Origin: Sphingomonas sp. BAUL-RG-20F-R05-02 | Lineage (GTDB): Bacteria; Pseudomonadota; Alphaproteobacteria; Sphingomonadales; Sphingomonadaceae | Length of the DNA: 64,000 nt | NCBI RefSeq assembly: GCF_022662305.1 | Contig: NZ_JAKNQH010000001.1 | Location: 806,001 to 870,000, forward strand | Direction: 5' to 3' | Shown here: positions 26,925 through 34,847 of the stretch, one piece after another | How the letters are laid out: the number at the start of each line of letters is the position of its first letter | Numbering within the stretch: the first letter of the stretch is position 1 | The notes under the pieces: generated by a model | The model's database searches: none | What the model was told of the DNA's origin: nothing | Seen by the model: only the letters and a program-made list of their open reading frames with translations | Translations under genes and position numbers: made by a program

Positions 26925-27407
26925 ATGGCGGATCCGCGCATCATCCACGTCTCTCTGGACGAGGCCACCATCGCGTGGCGATCGGCGGATAGCGAACAGG
27001 AACGGCGGATCGCGATCTTCGACCTTATTGAGGAAAACCATTTCGCGCCGCAGCGGGTTTACGCGGACGGCTACGCCGGGCCGTATCGGATCGAGCTGGC
27101 GGTCGAGGAGGGTCGGATCGGTATCGCCATTCATCGCGAGGACGGATCGCACCTCGAGACCTATGTGCTGGCGATGGGCCGGTTTCGGCGACCGATCAAA
27201 GATTATTTCGCGATTTGCGACAGCTATTATCAGGCGATCCGCGCTGCGACGCCGCAACAGATCGAGACGATAGATATGGCCCGGCGCGGCGTTCACGACG
27301 AGGCCGCGACCTTGCTGAAGGAGCGACTCGCCGGCAAAATCGATATTGATTTTGCGACCGCACGGCGTCTTTTCACTCTCATCTGCGTGCTGCACATCCG
27401 CAACTGA
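26925..27407 (+). CDS. UPF0262 family protein
   Basis: A 160 aa cytoplasmic protein matching UPF0262, a family confined to alphaproteobacteria. It opens with DPRIIHVSLDEATI and contains NHFAPQ, PYRIELAVEEGRI, MGRFRRPIKDYFAICDSYYQA (quoted in part) and the ending ARRLFTLICVLHIRN. The start is ATG 26925 with GGGATGCGGG upstream; the longer frame to 26595 runs opposite dnaB. No function is established. Its TGA is followed one base later by the next gene, so both are in one transcript with cdd. Confidence 0.88.
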   Translation: MADPRIIHVSLDEATIAWRSADSEQERRIAIFDLIEENHFAPQRVYADGYAGPYRIELAVEEGRIGIAIHREDGSHLETYVLAMGRFRRPIKDYFAICDSYYQAIRAATPQQIETIDMARRGVHDEAATLLKERLAGKIDIDFATARRLFTLICVLHIRN

Positions 27408-27408
27408 C

Positions 27409-28101
27409 ATGGTTCGGCTTAACACCTGGGGCAAACGCATTATCGCGGCTGCGGCATTTCTTGTGATCGCGGTCGTCACTGCGAGCGTGCTATGGCTATG
27501 GGCTCAGCAATGGCAGCCGAGCGGCAAATACCCGATTCAAGGCATCGACGTGTCGGACGACGCTGGCGAGATCGACTGGTGGTCGGTTCAGTCGGCTGGC
27601 GCCGACTTCGCCTATGTCCGCGCGACCACCGGGGCGGCGGGACGCGACATGCGCTTCGCCGTAAACTGGGAGGAATTGGCCAAGACGCGGCTGCGGCGCG
27701 GCGCGATGCACCGATACTCGCTTTGCAACTCGGCGGTCGATCAGGCGAACAACTTCAACACCACGGTGCCGCGTACACGCGCCGCACTTCCGGCGGCTGT
27801 AGAACTCGACTTCACGGACGATTGCACTGCACGTCCGGAGGCGAAAACACTGGTCGAGGATCTGCGGCGGTTCCTGACAATGGTGGAAGCACATACCGGC
27901 ACACCGGTATTGCTCAAGATCAGCCGCGCGTTCGACAGGACTTATGGTGTCACGTCCGAACTACGCCGACCGGTGTGGGCCGTCGGCAACTTCTTTCCAC
28001 CGACTTATACTGCCAGACCGTGGCAGATCTGGCAGGCAAACGACATGCGGCATATCGACGGTGTTGATGGGTCGGTACATTGGGATGTGGTACGACCATG
28101 A
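27409..28101 (+). CDS. GH25-like (lysozyme-family) membrane-anchored protein
   Basis: A 230 aa protein with an N-terminal membrane helix at about residues 11-32 acting as anchor or uncleaved signal. GIDVSDDAGEIDWWSV matches the N-terminal strand of GH25 muramidases, FAYVRATTG the second, and LPAAVELDF with the acidic pair the catalytic region. The C-terminus WQIWQANDM also fits GH25. It would act on peptidoglycan in the periplasm. I see no cleavage site, so it is probably tethered. It overlaps cdd by 4 bases and follows UPF0262 by 1 base. Confidence 0.82.
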   Translation: MVRLNTWGKRIIAAAAFLVIAVVTASVLWLWAQQWQPSGKYPIQGIDVSDDAGEIDWWSVQSAGADFAYVRATTGAAGRDMRFAVNWEELAKTRLRRGAMHRYSLCNSAVDQANNFNTTVPRTRAALPAAVELDFTDDCTARPEAKTLVEDLRRFLTMVEAHTGTPVLLKISRAFDRTYGVTSELRRPVWAVGNFFPPTYTARPWQIWQANDMRHIDGVDGSVHWDVVRP

Positions 28102-28571
28102 TGAATGATCCGGTTCTAGATGACGGGATGCGTGACCGTCTGGTGGCGGCGGCGAGGACAGCAGCGTTGAAGGCGCATGCGCCCTATTCGCGCTTCGGCG
28201 TTGGTGCCGCGGTGCTCCTCGCCAATGGCAGCGTCATCACCGGCGCCAATTTCGAAAATGCCAGCTACGGCTTGTCTCTTTGCGCCGAGACCGTCGCGCT
28301 GGCGACGGCGAGCAGCGCTGGGCATCTGACCGACGCAGTCGCGGTGGCCGTAATCGGCGGCGTCCTTGATGCGAACGGCGTGCCACGTGGCGTCGCGGTT
28401 GTCGGCCCGTGCGGACGTTGTCGCCAGGTCATCAACGAAGCCGCGCAACTGGGCGGGCGGGATATTACCGTGTGGTGCGCTGCTGCCGAGGGCGAAGCGG
28501 TAGAGCGCTACCTGCTATCGGAATTGCTGCCGCACGCGTTCGGGCCCGGCGATCTTGGGATCGGCAACTAG
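28098..28571 (+). CDS. cdd: Cytidine deaminase
   Basis: Deaminates cytidine and deoxycytidine to uridine and deoxyuridine in pyrimidine salvage. It is the short homotetrameric form (157 aa) with zinc ligands Cys62 in CAE (Glu64 as proton shuttle), Cys105 and Cys108 in PCGRC. AYSRFGVGA-type substrate segments (PYSRFGVGAAVL, NFENASYGLS) are intact. ATG 28098 forms an ATGA overlap with the GH25 gene; a second ATG lies directly after. dcd, another deaminase, follows after 145 bases but appears to be separately transcribed. Confidence 0.94.
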   Translation: MMNDPVLDDGMRDRLVAAARTAALKAHAPYSRFGVGAAVLLANGSVITGANFENASYGLSLCAETVALATASSAGHLTDAVAVAVIGGVLDANGVPRGVAVVGPCGRCRQVINEAAQLGGRDITVWCAAAEGEAVERYLLSELLPHAFGPGDLGIGN

Positions 28572-28716
28572 TCGTCGGGCTGTCCTCGCGATAGCTCGTC
28601 TTGCATTATCAATCCGCCGCGCGTCCCGCTCGATGACATCGACCTCTATAACTCTACTGCCCTCTTGTTCTTGCCGGTTATTCCCGCAAAAGCGGGCCGG
28701 GTAAGGGGAACACATC

Positions 28717-29271
28717 ATGTCCGTCATGTCAGACCGCTGGATTCGCGAGCAGGCGCTCGCAACCGGCATGATTGAGCCGTTTGTCGATGCGCAGAAGCGC
28801 GATGGCTGCATCTCATACGGCCTCTCCTCCTACGGATATGATGCGCGCGTTTCCGATGAGTTCAAGATTTTCACAAATATCGACAGCGTGATCGTCGATC
28901 CCAAGGACTTTGCGGCGAACAGTTTTGTCGATCGCAGTACCGATGTGTGCGTGATCCCACCAAACAGCTTCGCGCTCGCGCGAACCGTCGAGTATTTCCG
29001 CGTACCACGCGACGTTCTGGTGATCTGTCTCGGAAAATCCACCTACGCGCGTTGCGGCATCATCGTGAACGTCACGCCGCTCGAGCCGGGGTGGGAAGGT
29101 CACGTCACGTTGGAGTTTTCCAATACAACGCCGCTACCAGCGAAGATCTACGCCAACGAAGGGGCGTGCCAGTTCCTGTTCCTGCAAGGGAACGAGGCTT
29201 GTGAGACAAGCTACGCCGATCGTGCGGGCAAATACATGGGTCAACGCGGCGTGACGCTTCCAAAACTTTAG
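28717..29271 (+). CDS. dcd: dCTP deaminase
   Basis: Converts dCTP to dUTP, feeding dTMP synthesis; this is the mono-functional proteobacterial type, 184 aa. It has [13 protein letters not shown], the nucleotide loop [10 protein letters not shown] and the catalytic Glu in [11 protein letters not shown], followed by the C-terminal lid ([14 protein letters not shown]). An AAGGGGAA ribosome site lies upstream of ATG 28717; an ATG four codons later is an alternative. A small CCCGC-AAAA-GCGGG hairpin at 28683-28696 lies just before the ribosome site and might modulate initiation. Confidence 0.95.
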   Translation: MSVMSDRWIREQALATGMIEPFVDAQKRDGCISYGLSSYGYDARVSDEFKIFTNIDSVIVDPKDFAANSFVDRSTDVCVIPPNSFALARTVEYFRVPRDVLVICLGKSTYARCGIIVNVTPLEPGWEGHVTLEFSNTTPLPAKIYANEGACQFLFLQGNEACETSYADRAGKYMGQRGVTLPKL

Positions 29272-29354
29272 GAACCGCACCTAAGGCCCAAAGGATCGAC
29301 CTTACGGATGTGCCAGCATGTGCCCTTCTCGCTCGCGCACAAAGCGTTGACGCG

Positions 29355-29472
29355 CCCGTCTACCTGTCGTGAGTAACAAGGCAGCAGAGTGCCGCAGCGG
29401 AGCCAGCAGCGTAAGCGCGGATTGGCAGGTCTGCGGCAGCCTCTGGGAAGATAGGGGGCTTGCGACAGCGGG
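29355..29472. ncRNA. Candidate structured RNA between dcd and exbD
   Basis: The 293-base gap 29272-29564 has no convincing gene but a strong fold. Outer stem: CTGTCGTGAG (29364-29373) pairs with CTTGCGACAG (29459-29468), two wobbles, extended by CCCG/CGGG across a bulge. An internal bubble of 11 and 13 bases follows. Inner stem: CAGAG-T-GCCGCAG (29385-29397) pairs with CTGCGGC-AGC-CTCTG (29431-29445). Inside are GCCA/TGGC and a GTAA tetraloop. The stem-bubble-stem plan recalls 6S RNA, but I recognise no conserved 6S bases. Strand and promoter are undecided. Confidence 0.4.
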
Positions 29473-29507
29473 ATGCTAACGAACACCGCCCCACTCCAGC
29501 ACGTCAC

Positions 29508-29539
29508 ACAAAAAAAAGGCGGCCGCAGGGGCCGCCTTT
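29508..29539 (-). terminator. Rho-independent terminator of the tonB-exbB-exbD operon
   Basis: On the minus strand a 10-bp perfect stem (29515-29524 with 29530-29539) with a 5-base loop ends in a run of T. It lies 25 bases after the stop of the last exbD. Confidence 0.93.
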
Positions 29540-29564
29540 GCGTAGGCTGTAAATCAGAGCACGA

Positions 29565-29990
29565 TCAGAAATCGTTGCGATACTGCTCGTTGCCGATGAA
29601 GCCGAGCTTGGAAATGCCCGAGCGCTTGATGACCGCAAGAACGGTATCAACCTTCTCGTATTTCGCCGCCGGATCAGGCTGGAAGTGCAGCTCCGGTTCC
29701 GGGTTCATCGTCTTGGTCTGCTCAAGATACTGCTGGAGCGTCACCAGATCGACCGGGCTCCCGTTCCACTGAACGGTACCAGTCGGATCGACGATGACCT
29801 TGTTCTTGACCGAATCAACAACTGGCGTGTTGTTCTTCGAGTTGATCGGCAGATCGACCTTAACTGCGTGCGTCTGCGGCGGGATGGTGATGATGAACAT
29901 GATCAGCAGAACCAACATGACGTCGATCAACGGCGTCGTGTTGATGTCCATCATGGGATCGCCTTCACCGCGACCGGAACTCATTGCCAT
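29565..29990 (-). CDS. exbD: ExbD-type biopolymer transport protein (second copy)
   Basis: Inner-membrane partner of ExbB that couples proton motive force to TonB. A short cytoplasmic lead is followed by one helix at about residues 20-38 (LIDVMLVLLIMFIITIP) carrying the proton-path Asp in PLIDVML. A periplasmic domain of about 100 aa follows. Length is 141 aa. It is last in the operon, 46 bases after the other exbD, and is followed by a strong terminator. The two ExbDs differ clearly in the periplasmic part, so they are not a recent duplication. Confidence 0.92.
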   Translation of the reverse strand: MAMSSGRGEGDPMMDINTTPLIDVMLVLLIMFIITIPPQTHAVKVDLPINSKNNTPVVDSVKNKVIVDPTGTVQWNGSPVDLVTLQQYLEQTKTMNPEPELHFQPDPAAKYEKVDTVLAVIKRSGISKLGFIGNEQYRNDF

Positions 29991-30036
29991 ATTGAAATTT
30001 CCCTAAAACCGCGGTCCCAAAGGGCCGCCAACGTGA

Positions 30037-30522
30037 TCAATCGCCTGGGACGACGTTGGGCGGCGGCTGCGAAATAAAGCCGACCTTTGCGAAACCTGCC
30101 ATCTGCATCGTGTAGATCGCACCACCGATGCACTTGTAAGGCACGTCCACATCGCCGCGGATGTGTGCCTCGGGCAGATCGTCCGGCGTCAGATTGGCCG
30201 CGCCACCGAGTCGTTTCACTTCGGCAGTCAGCTTATCGACCGCACGCTTCAGCAGTTCATCGTGCGTCACGCGCGTCAGGTTCCAATACACCGCACAATT
30301 GCCGCTGCCGTCTTGAATGACAGACAGGCTGACGTTTTCGGGCTTGGTCGTCGTCGGATCGTATTTCACGTCCGGCAACTTCAGTTTGATGTTCTGAACC
30401 ACCACCGGAACGGTGATCAGAAAGATGATGAGGAGAACCAACATGACGTCCACGAGCGGCGTCGTGTTGATGTCCGACATCGGTGCATCGCTGTCAGTTG
30501 GTGCGCCAGTGCTCATCGCCAT
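30037..30522 (-). CDS. exbD: ExbD-type biopolymer transport protein (first copy)
   Basis: A 161 aa ExbD with a cytoplasmic N-terminus (MSDINTTPLVD), a single helix with the conserved Asp in PLVDVMLVLLIIFLIT, and a longer periplasmic domain containing two cysteines (GNCAVYW and YKCIGGA) that could form a disulfide. The second copy lacks these. Transcription comes from exbB, 90 bases upstream, across two hairpins. Two different ExbDs beside one ExbB are common in sphingomonads and may form mixed complexes. Confidence 0.92.
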   Translation of the reverse strand: MAMSTGAPTDSDAPMSDINTTPLVDVMLVLLIIFLITVPVVVQNIKLKLPDVKYDPTTTKPENVSLSVIQDGSGNCAVYWNLTRVTHDELLKRAVDKLTAEVKRLGGAANLTPDDLPEAHIRGDVDVPYKCIGGAIYTMQMAGFAKVGFISQPPPNVVPGD

Positions 30523-30550
30523 GGACGGCTATCCTATTCTCAACAGTCTA

Positions 30551-30604
30551 CTGCCGGAACCACTTCCGGCAGCGAGGGTGGGAGCCGCCGCATGACGGCT
30601 CCCA
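30551..30604 (-). promoter_or_regulatory. Two tandem hairpins between exbB and exbD
   Basis: Stem 1 pairs 30551-30559 with 30564-30572 (CTGCCGGAA/TTCCGGCAG, 4-base loop). Stem 2 pairs 30579-30587 with 30596-30604 (TGGGAGCCG/CGGCTCCCA). Neither has a U-tract. They fill nearly the whole exbB-exbD gap and could cause partial termination or protect the upstream mRNA. Confidence 0.6.
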
Positions 30605-30612
30605 TATGCTGC

Positions 30613-31377
30613 TTACGCCTTGGTGGCGGTGGTCGTCGTGGCAGGCTTGACGGGAGCCGCCGGAGCCTTGCGAACAACCGTCGGCTTCACGGCGCCGTTC
30701 GACGCGATGTAACCGAGCACGTCATTCGAAAACGCGCTGAGGTTCTCTGCAATCGCCTTGTTGCGACGCTGCAGGAAGTTGAAGGCCAGCACGGCCGGAA
30801 CCGCGACGACCAGACCGAACGCGGTCATGATGAGAGCCTCACCGACCGGGCCTGCGACCTTGTCGATCGAAGCCTGACCAGCCTGACCGATCTTGATCAG
30901 CGCGCGGTAAATACCGAGCACCGTACCGAACAGACCGATGAACGGCGCGGTCGAACCCACCGTTGCGAGGAAGGCGAGACCGCCGCCCAGCTGCGAGTTG
31001 ATCGCGGCTTCCGAGCGCGCGAGCGAGCCGTGCACCCAGTCATGCGCCTCGACCGGATCGGTCAGGCGACCATGCTGGTCCTGCGCCTGCAGGCCGTCGT
31101 CGACGATCTGCTTGTAGGCCGAGTTCTTCTCGAGCTTGGCAGCACCTTCGCGCAGGCTGTTGGCAGCCCAGAACTGAGCACCGACACGCTTGCCCTGGTT
31201 GATGACCTTCTGCTGCTCGAACAGCTTGGTGAACAGGATGTAGAGCGTGAAGAACAGGAAGATGGTGAGGATGATCGCGACCGTCCAGGTAACCGGACCG
31301 CCTTCGTTCAGCGAGTTCATCAGGCCGAAATTGTTCTCGGGCGGCGTCGCCCCTGCGGCGAGAATGGTGGTGATCAT
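30613..31377 (-). CDS. exbB: ExbB / MotA-TolQ-ExbB proton channel protein
   Basis: Pentameric inner-membrane scaffold of the TonB motor. Three membrane segments are visible: about 30-52 (VAIILTIFLFFTLYILF), then the conserved long helix LAFLATVGSTAPFIGLFGTVLGI, and ALIMTAFGLVVAVPAVLAFNF. Length is 254 aa. The C-terminal tail is Ala/Pro/Thr/Lys-rich (KAPAAPVKPATTT), an extension of unknown purpose. It lies 61 bases after tonB, separated by a GC-rich hairpin, and 90 bases before exbD. Confidence 0.95.
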   Translation of the reverse strand: MITTILAAGATPPENNFGLMNSLNEGGPVTWTVAIILTIFLFFTLYILFTKLFEQQKVINQGKRVGAQFWAANSLREGAAKLEKNSAYKQIVDDGLQAQDQHGRLTDPVEAHDWVHGSLARSEAAINSQLGGGLAFLATVGSTAPFIGLFGTVLGIYRALIKIGQAGQASIDKVAGPVGEALIMTAFGLVVAVPAVLAFNFLQRRNKAIAENLSAFSNDVLGYIASNGAVKPTVVRKAPAAPVKPATTTTATKA

Positions 31378-31401
31378 GCGGTAACTTCCCTCTCAAGAAA
31401 C

Positions 31402-31431
31402 CCCCGGCGCCCGATCAGCGGCGCGCCGGGG
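31402..31431 (-). promoter_or_regulatory. Hairpin between tonB and exbB
   Basis: CCCCGGCGC (31402-31410) pairs perfectly with GCGCCGGGG (31423-31431) around a 12-base loop. It stands between the tonB stop and the exbB start, without a U-tract. It may set the ratio of TonB to ExbB mRNA by stabilising one side. Confidence 0.55.
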
Positions 31432-31438
31432 AAAATGG

Positions 31439-32104
31439 TTATTCAGGCAGGACCCATTTGACGGGCAAGACGGCGGTCGACGTGATCGGCGTGCCAGATG
31501 CATCAAGAGCGGGCGAGTATTTCACCCGACGCTTCGCGATGCTGCACGTCGTCGAATCGAGATCCGAATTGCCGCTCGAGGTCGTCACGGTACAATCTGT
31601 CACACGGCCGTCGGTACCCACGGTTAGCTTCGCCACCACGCGACCCTGCGCCTCGGCACGAAGCGCCGCAGCAGGATAAGCGTCAGGACCGAAGAACTGG
31701 CCAGGGTTACCCTTCAGACCAGCAGCCTTGGATACAGCCGGCGGCGCGGGTGGCGCTGGCGGTTGCGGAGGAGCTGCCTTCGGGGTGAGCTGGATCGCCG
31801 GCGGCGGCGTTTGAACCGTCTGGATCACCGGCGGCGGGGTTTGCACCTGCACGATCGGCGGCGGCGAGACCACGGGAGGCGGCTGCACCTGCGGCTGGTC
31901 TGGTGGCGGTGGGGGCGGCGGTTTGTCGGGCGGCGGCGGTGGCGGTGGTGCCACGTCGAACGTGTTGAGCTTCTCTTGCGCCTTCTTGATATATTTGAAG
32001 GCGAGCCCGTTCACGAATGCCCAGCCGAATGCAGCGACCACGATCGAAACGATCACGATCGAGACAATACGGCTGCCACTTGTATCTCGATCAGCGTAAG
32101 CCAT
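31439..32104 (-). CDS. tonB: TonB energy-transducing protein
   Basis: Spans the periplasm to energise TonB-dependent outer-membrane receptors. It has a short cytoplasmic N-terminus, an anchor at about residues 14-34 (IVSIVIVSIVVAAFGWAF), then a long Pro-rich rod (runs of 6-7 Pro, and PPVVSPPPIVQVQTPPP), and a C-terminal TonB domain from about 135 (AAALRAEAQGRVVAKLTVGTDGRV, cited in part) with VLPVKWVLPE at the end. Two C-terminal Cys may form a disulfide. At 221 aa it is normal. It is the first gene of tonB-exbB-exbD-exbD; I see no clear Fur box in the 217-base gap upstream. Confidence 0.93.
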   Translation of the reverse strand: MAYADRDTSGSRIVSIVIVSIVVAAFGWAFVNGLAFKYIKKAQEKLNTFDVAPPPPPPPDKPPPPPPPDQPQVQPPPVVSPPPIVQVQTPPPVIQTVQTPPPAIQLTPKAAPPQPPAPPAPPAVSKAAGLKGNPGQFFGPDAYPAAALRAEAQGRVVAKLTVGTDGRVTDCTVTTSSGNSDLDSTTCSIAKRRVKYSPALDASGTPITSTAVLPVKWVLPE

Positions 32105-32321
32105 TCAGTAACGAAACTCCTCTATAACGAAACGGCTGTTATGCCGTGCCGCAATGTCCGCTCGTGCAACCCTTGCATGGGCTAGTGTATCCTGGACAGG
32201 CCAATTCTGTATCGTGAGGAAAACCGCGAAGCAAACGCTTTGTCCCCGCAAAACCCCTTAGTGCGTCCCGATGGCAGAATTATTTCTGTATCGGCAGCGG
32301 TCGTTCCGCTAGTCCGACAAT

Positions 32322-33161
32322 ATGGCCACCCCTCCCGCAATCGCGCTGCTTTGTACGTTTGCAGCATTATCCAGCCCCGTTTGGGCGGCTCCACAGCCGG
32401 TACAATCGTCTGAACAATCATCGGCAGCGCCGCTACCCTACACCCGATTCGCCGATCTGGTAGTGGCGGCACCTACTATCGTTGACGCGGCGATCCATGA
32501 CGTCGTGCCGCTCAAGGGTCCTGACGCGGCCGGCGTTCAGCCCGGCTTCGCGCGCGCGTATGTGGAAGCAGATGTCGCAGCGCTTATCCGCGGACCCGAC
32601 GCGCTGCCGCCGACGGTAGGATACGTCGCCGACATCCCGCTCGATTCGCGCGGCCGCATACCCAAGCTTCGCAAGGCTCGCGTGTTGCTATTCGCTCGCC
32701 CTGCTCAGCAGCCCGGCCAGATCCAGCTCGTCTCGCGCGATGGGCAGCAGCCCTGGTCTCCCGAGGCAAATGCACTGACCCGCAAAATTGCCACGGAGCT
32801 GGTCGCCCCCGGGGCGCCGCCAGCTATCACGGGTATTGGTCACGCCTTTCACACGCCAGGCGCACTTCCCGGCGAGGGTGAGACGCAAATCTTTTTGACT
32901 ACCGCCGACGGCAGTCCGATCTCTTTGAATGTCGTTCGCCGGCAGGGCGAACCGCCGCACTGGTCATCTTCGATCGGAGATCTTACCGATCCTAACGCGC
33001 AGCCGCCCGCCCGCGACACGTTGTTATGGTATCGTCTCGCCTGCGGCCTTCCCGCTGCAATACCCGACGTGAGCTTCGACGGGGTCGACGCTGCAGACGT
33101 CGCGGCGGCACGTGAAGATTACAAGATCGTGCTCGATTCGCTCGGCCGCTGCGAGCGCTGA
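32322..33161 (+). CDS. Secreted hypothetical protein
   Basis: A 279 aa protein. Residues 1-22 (MATPPAIALLC...PVWA) look like a signal peptide, cleaved after AWA-like VWAA. No transmembrane segment follows. The segment ADVAALIRGPDALPP followed by VGYVADIPLDSRGRIPKLRKARVLLFA (cited in part) suggests a beta-rich domain. Two Cys lie near the C-terminus. I do not recognise a domain. It is divergent from tonB, with 217 bases between, and converges on folB. Confidence 0.72.
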   Translation: MATPPAIALLCTFAALSSPVWAAPQPVQSSEQSSAAPLPYTRFADLVVAAPTIVDAAIHDVVPLKGPDAAGVQPGFARAYVEADVAALIRGPDALPPTVGYVADIPLDSRGRIPKLRKARVLLFARPAQQPGQIQLVSRDGQQPWSPEANALTRKIATELVAPGAPPAITGIGHAFHTPGALPGEGETQIFLTTADGSPISLNVVRRQGEPPHWSSSIGDLTDPNAQPPARDTLLWYRLACGLPAAIPDVSFDGVDAADVAAAREDYKIVLDSLGRCER

Positions 33162-33172
33162 ATTCGCGCGCG

Positions 33173-33544
33173 TTAGCGGCGATGACGAATCAGCGTTATG
33201 CCGATCGATTCGCCGTCCTCAGCGATGGCGAGCTTGACGATCTTGACCAGCACCCGCAGCACGCGCTTGTCCTGGAGAAACAGCGTGTCGACGATATGAT
33301 CGGCCACCGCCTCGATCAGAGTGAAGTGCACGCCCGCCGGCAGCGCGCCGGTGGCGGCGTGTTTTAAGTCCAAGTAATTCTTCGAGCGATCGAGCGGATC
33401 ACCCGGTGCGAAATGCGCCGGACACTCGAGATCGACCGTCAGCGATATCCGCAGCGGCTGGGGCAGATGCGTTTCCTCGGAATAGATCCCGGTCAGCACC
33501 TGCACTTCAAGGTCGTGCACTTCCAGGGTGAGGCGATCGTTCAA
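33173..33544 (-). CDS. folB: Dihydroneopterin aldolase
   Basis: Cleaves dihydroneopterin to 6-hydroxymethyldihydropterin and glycolaldehyde in folate synthesis. At 123 aa it is the normal size. The T-fold is recognisable from EVHDLEVQVLTGIYSEET, the loop LDRSKNYLDLK, FTLIEAVADHIVDTLF with the substrate Glu, and the terminal VLVKIVKLAI. Other folate genes are not adjacent. It converges on the secreted-protein gene with an 11-base gap. The catalytic Lys is presumably in the VLVKIVK strand. Confidence 0.9.
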   Translation of the reverse strand: MNDRLTLEVHDLEVQVLTGIYSEETHLPQPLRISLTVDLECPAHFAPGDPLDRSKNYLDLKHAATGALPAGVHFTLIEAVADHIVDTLFLQDKRVLRVLVKIVKLAIAEDGESIGITLIRHRR

Positions 33545-33703
33545 CGCGGCGTCCTTGGTTCAGCGAGAAAGCGCGCCCCATAGCAGAAGCGGCGCAGAGG
33601 GGAACCGCGTCCCGTTGCGCATTCAGCTTGCGTTCGCACGCGTCAACGCTACAGCGCGCGGCCCCGGCGCCCTTGCCAGCCCTGTTCGGAACCACCCGGT
33701 ACG

Positions 33704-34225
33704 ATGCCAAGCTCCATGACGACGATTGCGCCTCTTACCGGAACCGCAGACAATGCCGTGGAGCAACTCCTCGACCGCGCCTTTGGGCCGGATCGACACC
33801 GCCGCACTGCCTATCTGATCCGCCAGGGCACTGCCGCGATCCCGCACCTGAGCTTCGCGGCGCTTGATCGTGATATGCTCATCGGTACGATCCAGTGCTG
33901 GCCGGTGCAGCTGGTCCGCGACGATGGCGGCAGCATCCCGCTGGTGATGGTCGGTCCGATCGCGGTCGAGCCGACGCGACAAGGTGAAGGCATAGGACAG
34001 CGGCTGACCCATCACGCGATTCGCTGCGCCGAACAAAGCGACGATGCCGCGGCCATGATGCTGATCGGCGATCCCGAATATTACGGCCGATTCTTTGGTT
34101 TCGATGCCACCGCGACTGCGCGGTGGCGCGCACCCGGTCCAGTAGAGCAGCGTCGGCTGCTCGCGCGTGGAACCACACCCCTAGCGGCAGGGATGCTCGC
34201 GCCGCGCTTGTCAACGCCCGCCTGA
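33704..34225 (+). CDS. GNAT-family N-acetyltransferase
   Basis: A 173 aa acetyl-CoA-dependent acyltransferase. Motif A is clear: VGPIAVEPTRQGEGIGQRLTHHAI, with the QGEGIG pyrophosphate loop. The later segment LIGDPEYYGRFFGF places it with the YhbS-like predicted acetyltransferases. ATG 33704 and ATG 33716 (MTTIAPLTG) are both possible. The substrate, a small molecule or a protein N-terminus, cannot be told. It leads a plus-strand run with DUF1285, the Nudix gene and cca, at 37 bases spacing. Confidence 0.85.
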   Translation: MPSSMTTIAPLTGTADNAVEQLLDRAFGPDRHRRTAYLIRQGTAAIPHLSFAALDRDMLIGTIQCWPVQLVRDDGGSIPLVMVGPIAVEPTRQGEGIGQRLTHHAIRCAEQSDDAAAMMLIGDPEYYGRFFGFDATATARWRAPGPVEQRRLLARGTTPLAAGMLAPRLSTPA

Positions 34226-34262
34226 CTGGACGGATCGGCAGCCCTGCCCTACCGCGTCGCGC

Positions 34263-34847
34263 ATGCCGATGGACCCGATGCCCGACTTGTCCGCACTGTC
34301 GCTTGCCGAGATTGCGCGGATGGCCGCAGATCAGAAACTGCCGCCGATCGATCGCTGGAACCCCATGCACTGCGGGGACAGCCAGATGCGAATCGCGCGC
34401 GACGGCACCTGGTATCACCAGGGCACGCCAATCGCGCGCGAGGCGATGGTCCGGCTGTTTTCCACGATCCTGCGGCGCGAGGGGGATGGCAGCTATGTAC
34501 TCGTTACACCGGTCGAAAAGCTCGACATCCTGGTCGAGGATACGCCCTTCATCGCCGTCGAGATGAAAGCGGAGGGAAGCGGGCCAGCGCAAACGCTTAC
34601 GTTCAGGCTCAACACCGGCGATCTCGTAATCGCCGGACCGGAACAACCGCTCCGCTTCACTGAAGGCGATGACGGTCCCCGCCCGTATCTCACCGTGCGC
34701 GGTGGTATGGATGCGCTGGTGGCGCGCTCTGTCTATTACGAATTGGCCAATCTAGCCATCGAGGATGGCGAGACACCACCGGGCGTCTGGAGCAAAGGCG
34801 CATTCTTCGCGATGGAGCAAACGGTTGCAGCGAGAGGTCACGCATGA
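34263..34847 (+). CDS. DUF1285 protein
   Basis: A 194 aa protein of the DUF1285 family. Landmarks are LPPIDRWNPMHCGDSQMRIARDGTWYHQGTPI (cited in part: WNPMHCGDS, DGTWYHQGTPI) and YVLVTPVEKLDILVED. There is no signal peptide or membrane helix. The gene overlaps the next by 4 bases (ATGA) and always seems to travel with a CoA pyrophosphatase and cca in alphaproteobacteria; its own activity is unknown. Alternative starts at 34269 and 34278 exist. Confidence 0.87.
   Translation: MPMDPMPDLSALSLAEIARMAADQKLPPIDRWNPMHCGDSQMRIARDGTWYHQGTPIAREAMVRLFSTILRREGDGSYVLVTPVEKLDILVEDTPFIAVEMKAEGSGPAQTLTFRLNTGDLVIAGPEQPLRFTEGDDGPRPYLTVRGGMDALVARSVYYELANLAIEDGETPPGVWSKGAFFAMEQTVAARGHA

Noticed and set aside
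29355-29472. Firm identification of the paired region as 6S or SRP RNA
   Set aside because: The SRP loop signature is missing, and I could not match conserved 6S bases; only the general shape agrees.
29268-29507. 79-codon minus-strand ORF between dcd and exbD
   Set aside because: It has no ribosome site, a Cys/Arg-rich random composition, and lies within the strongly paired RNA candidate.
32105-32321. Fur box upstream of tonB
   Set aside because: No stretch resembling the AT-rich 19-base Fur/Irr consensus could be recognised.
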